NCBI GenBank assembly: GCA_015060705.1
Contig: SUXY01000024.1
Location: forward strand, 1 to 43,356
Length of the DNA stretch: 43,356 bases
DNA from: Bacteroides sp.
GTDB taxonomy: Bacteria > Bacteroidota > Bacteroidia > Bacteroidales > Bacteroidaceae
Direction: 5' to 3'
In this document: positions 42,871-43,356 of the stretch, piece by piece
How the letters are laid out: each line of letters begins with the position of its first letter
Numbering within the stretch: position 1 is the first letter of the stretch
The notes under the pieces: model-generated
What the model was told of the DNA's origin: nothing
Database searches by the model: none
What the model saw: only the letters and a program-made list of their open reading frames with translations
Position numbers and translations under genes: made by a program

Positions 42871-42903
42871 GGCACCGAAGAATAAACCTCCGGTGCCTTT
42901 TTT
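42871..42903. terminator. Terminator between prmA and the P5-like gene
   Basis: GGCACCG (42871-42877) pairs with CGGTGCC (42891-42897), followed by six T. It serves prmA and may also serve the convergent gene. Confidence 0.88.
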
Positions 42904-42909
42904 CATATC

Positions 42910-43356
42910 CTACCAGTTCCAATACTCATCCTCGGCTTTGAACCATTCCTCCAAGCCTTCCTTGTTCTCCGGAAAAGCCAACAAATATCCTTGATAAATG
43001 GCTTTCGTATGCACCCTCGCCGTAGGAATACCACACTCCACGCTCGTCATGGCGGTCAGCAACTTGCTCAACCGGTAGTAGCTGTCCGGATTATCGGGTG
43101 GAAGCAAGTTTTCTTTTCCTCCCAAAGCACTCAGTTGAAGCACTTTCCGTATGTATGCCTCCGTAGCATTTCCGTCGCTTGGTGGCGCCCATCGATAGAT
43201 GATGTTCCGTACGGTAAATCCTTTCCCTTGCGAAGCAAAGCGGTCGTAATAGCTTTGAAGGATTTTCCAGGCTGCCCGATAGCCGTATGCCAGGCTCTTG
43301 AACTGTACAAAACTATTGTCGGTTTGTTCTTGGCTGGCTCCTTCCCACCGGTCGGC
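42910..43356 (-). CDS. Phage P5-like structural protein homologue (partial, N-terminus beyond window)
   Basis: The visible C-terminal 148 residues run in an open frame from the window edge to the stop at 42910. They contain DNSFVQFKSLAYGYRAAWKI, a long helix LQSYYDRF, then TVRNIIYRWAPPSDGNATEA and YIRKVLQLSALG. The pattern [F-V-Q-F]-x-[S-L-A-Y-G-x-R-A] with R-W-A-P-P-x-x-N-x-T-E-A-Y-I is one I associate with proteins annotated structural protein P5 in phages, prophages and Bacteroides chromosomes, where it probably serves in lysis or assembly near peptidoglycan. In this context, with housekeeping genes beside it, it may be domesticated. The upstream part cannot be judged. Confidence 0.7.
   Translation of the reverse strand, partial: ADRWEGASQEQTDNSFVQFKSLAYGYRAAWKILQSYYDRFASQGKGFTVRNIIYRWAPPSDGNATEAYIRKVLQLSALGGKENLLPPDNPDSYYRLSKLLTAMTSVECGIPTARVHTKAIYQGYLLAFPENKEGLEEWFKAEDEYWNW

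Overview
The window looks like a chromosomal segment of a Bacteroidales bacterium, most likely Bacteroidaceae (Bacteroides/Phocaeicola-like); species cannot be fixed from sequence alone. The evidence is the recurring TAnnTTTG promoter element (-7 box) ahead of genes on both strands, the near absence of Shine-Dalgarno sites, and families largely confined to Bacteroidetes: GLPGLI, BF3164-type 6-bladed beta-propeller lipoproteins, DUF4468, DUF4421, Porin_10-like porin, and a carboxypeptidase-regulatory-domain TonB-type barrel. No rRNA, tRNA, CRISPR array or intact insertion sequence was seen.

Layout. 0-1.1 kb (minus): an ECF sigma factor, a one-pass membrane protein that is probably its anti-sigma partner, and the start of a small exported Spy/DUF4890-like protein. 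1.3-8.4 kb: scattered housekeeping genes (GH3 beta-glucosidase lipoprotein, cytidine deaminase, flavodiiron protein, dihydroorotate-dehydrogenase-like protein, ABC-F ATPase with a decayed second ATP site). 8.9-12.1 kb: grpE-dnaJ, then folC. 12.2-19.5 kb: a sugar block with galM, a sugar permease and galK, then a second, lipoprotein aldose epimerase, then transketolase and rpiB. It could carry galactose from mutarotation through phosphorylation and links to the pentose phosphate pathway. 19.6-23.9 kb: a DUF4468 protein, then an operon for a four-subunit 2-oxoacid:ferredoxin oxidoreductase preceded by a TPR protein. That operon contains an easily missed 55-residue membrane protein. 23.9-29.1 kb: an outer-membrane/periplasmic operon (porin, substrate-binding-like protein, Gfo/Idh/MocA oxidoreductase, DUF4421 protein).

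29.1-38.9 kb is the accessory part. It opens with a complete promoter/operator and the first 22 codons of a BlaI/MecI-type repressor, whose remainder is gone. This control region now stands in front of two propeller lipoproteins, a GLPGLI gene interrupted by one in-frame TAA, and a TonB-type outer-membrane barrel. After that come a helically phased array of four 15-bp palindromes (exact 21-bp period), two small membrane proteins, a lipoprotein relic, a HEPN/Abi-like RNase candidate, a third propeller lipoprotein, two long perfect palindromes and a large GC-rich hairpin repeat. A 16-nt sequence recurs three times here, which suggests duplication and decay.

38.9-43.4 kb: a FadL/OMPP1-type barrel and a His- and Ser/Arg-rich secreted protein (minus strand), divergent from prmA across a 12-bp dyad, and finally the 3' part of a phage P5-like structural protein gene running off the window.

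Several intergenic gaps are filled by long imperfect palindromes of at least four unrelated families. The best candidates for new biology are the 29-38.5 kb envelope cluster with its relic repressor switch, the 21-bp-phased palindrome array, and the small membrane protein inside the 2-oxoacid oxidoreductase operon.
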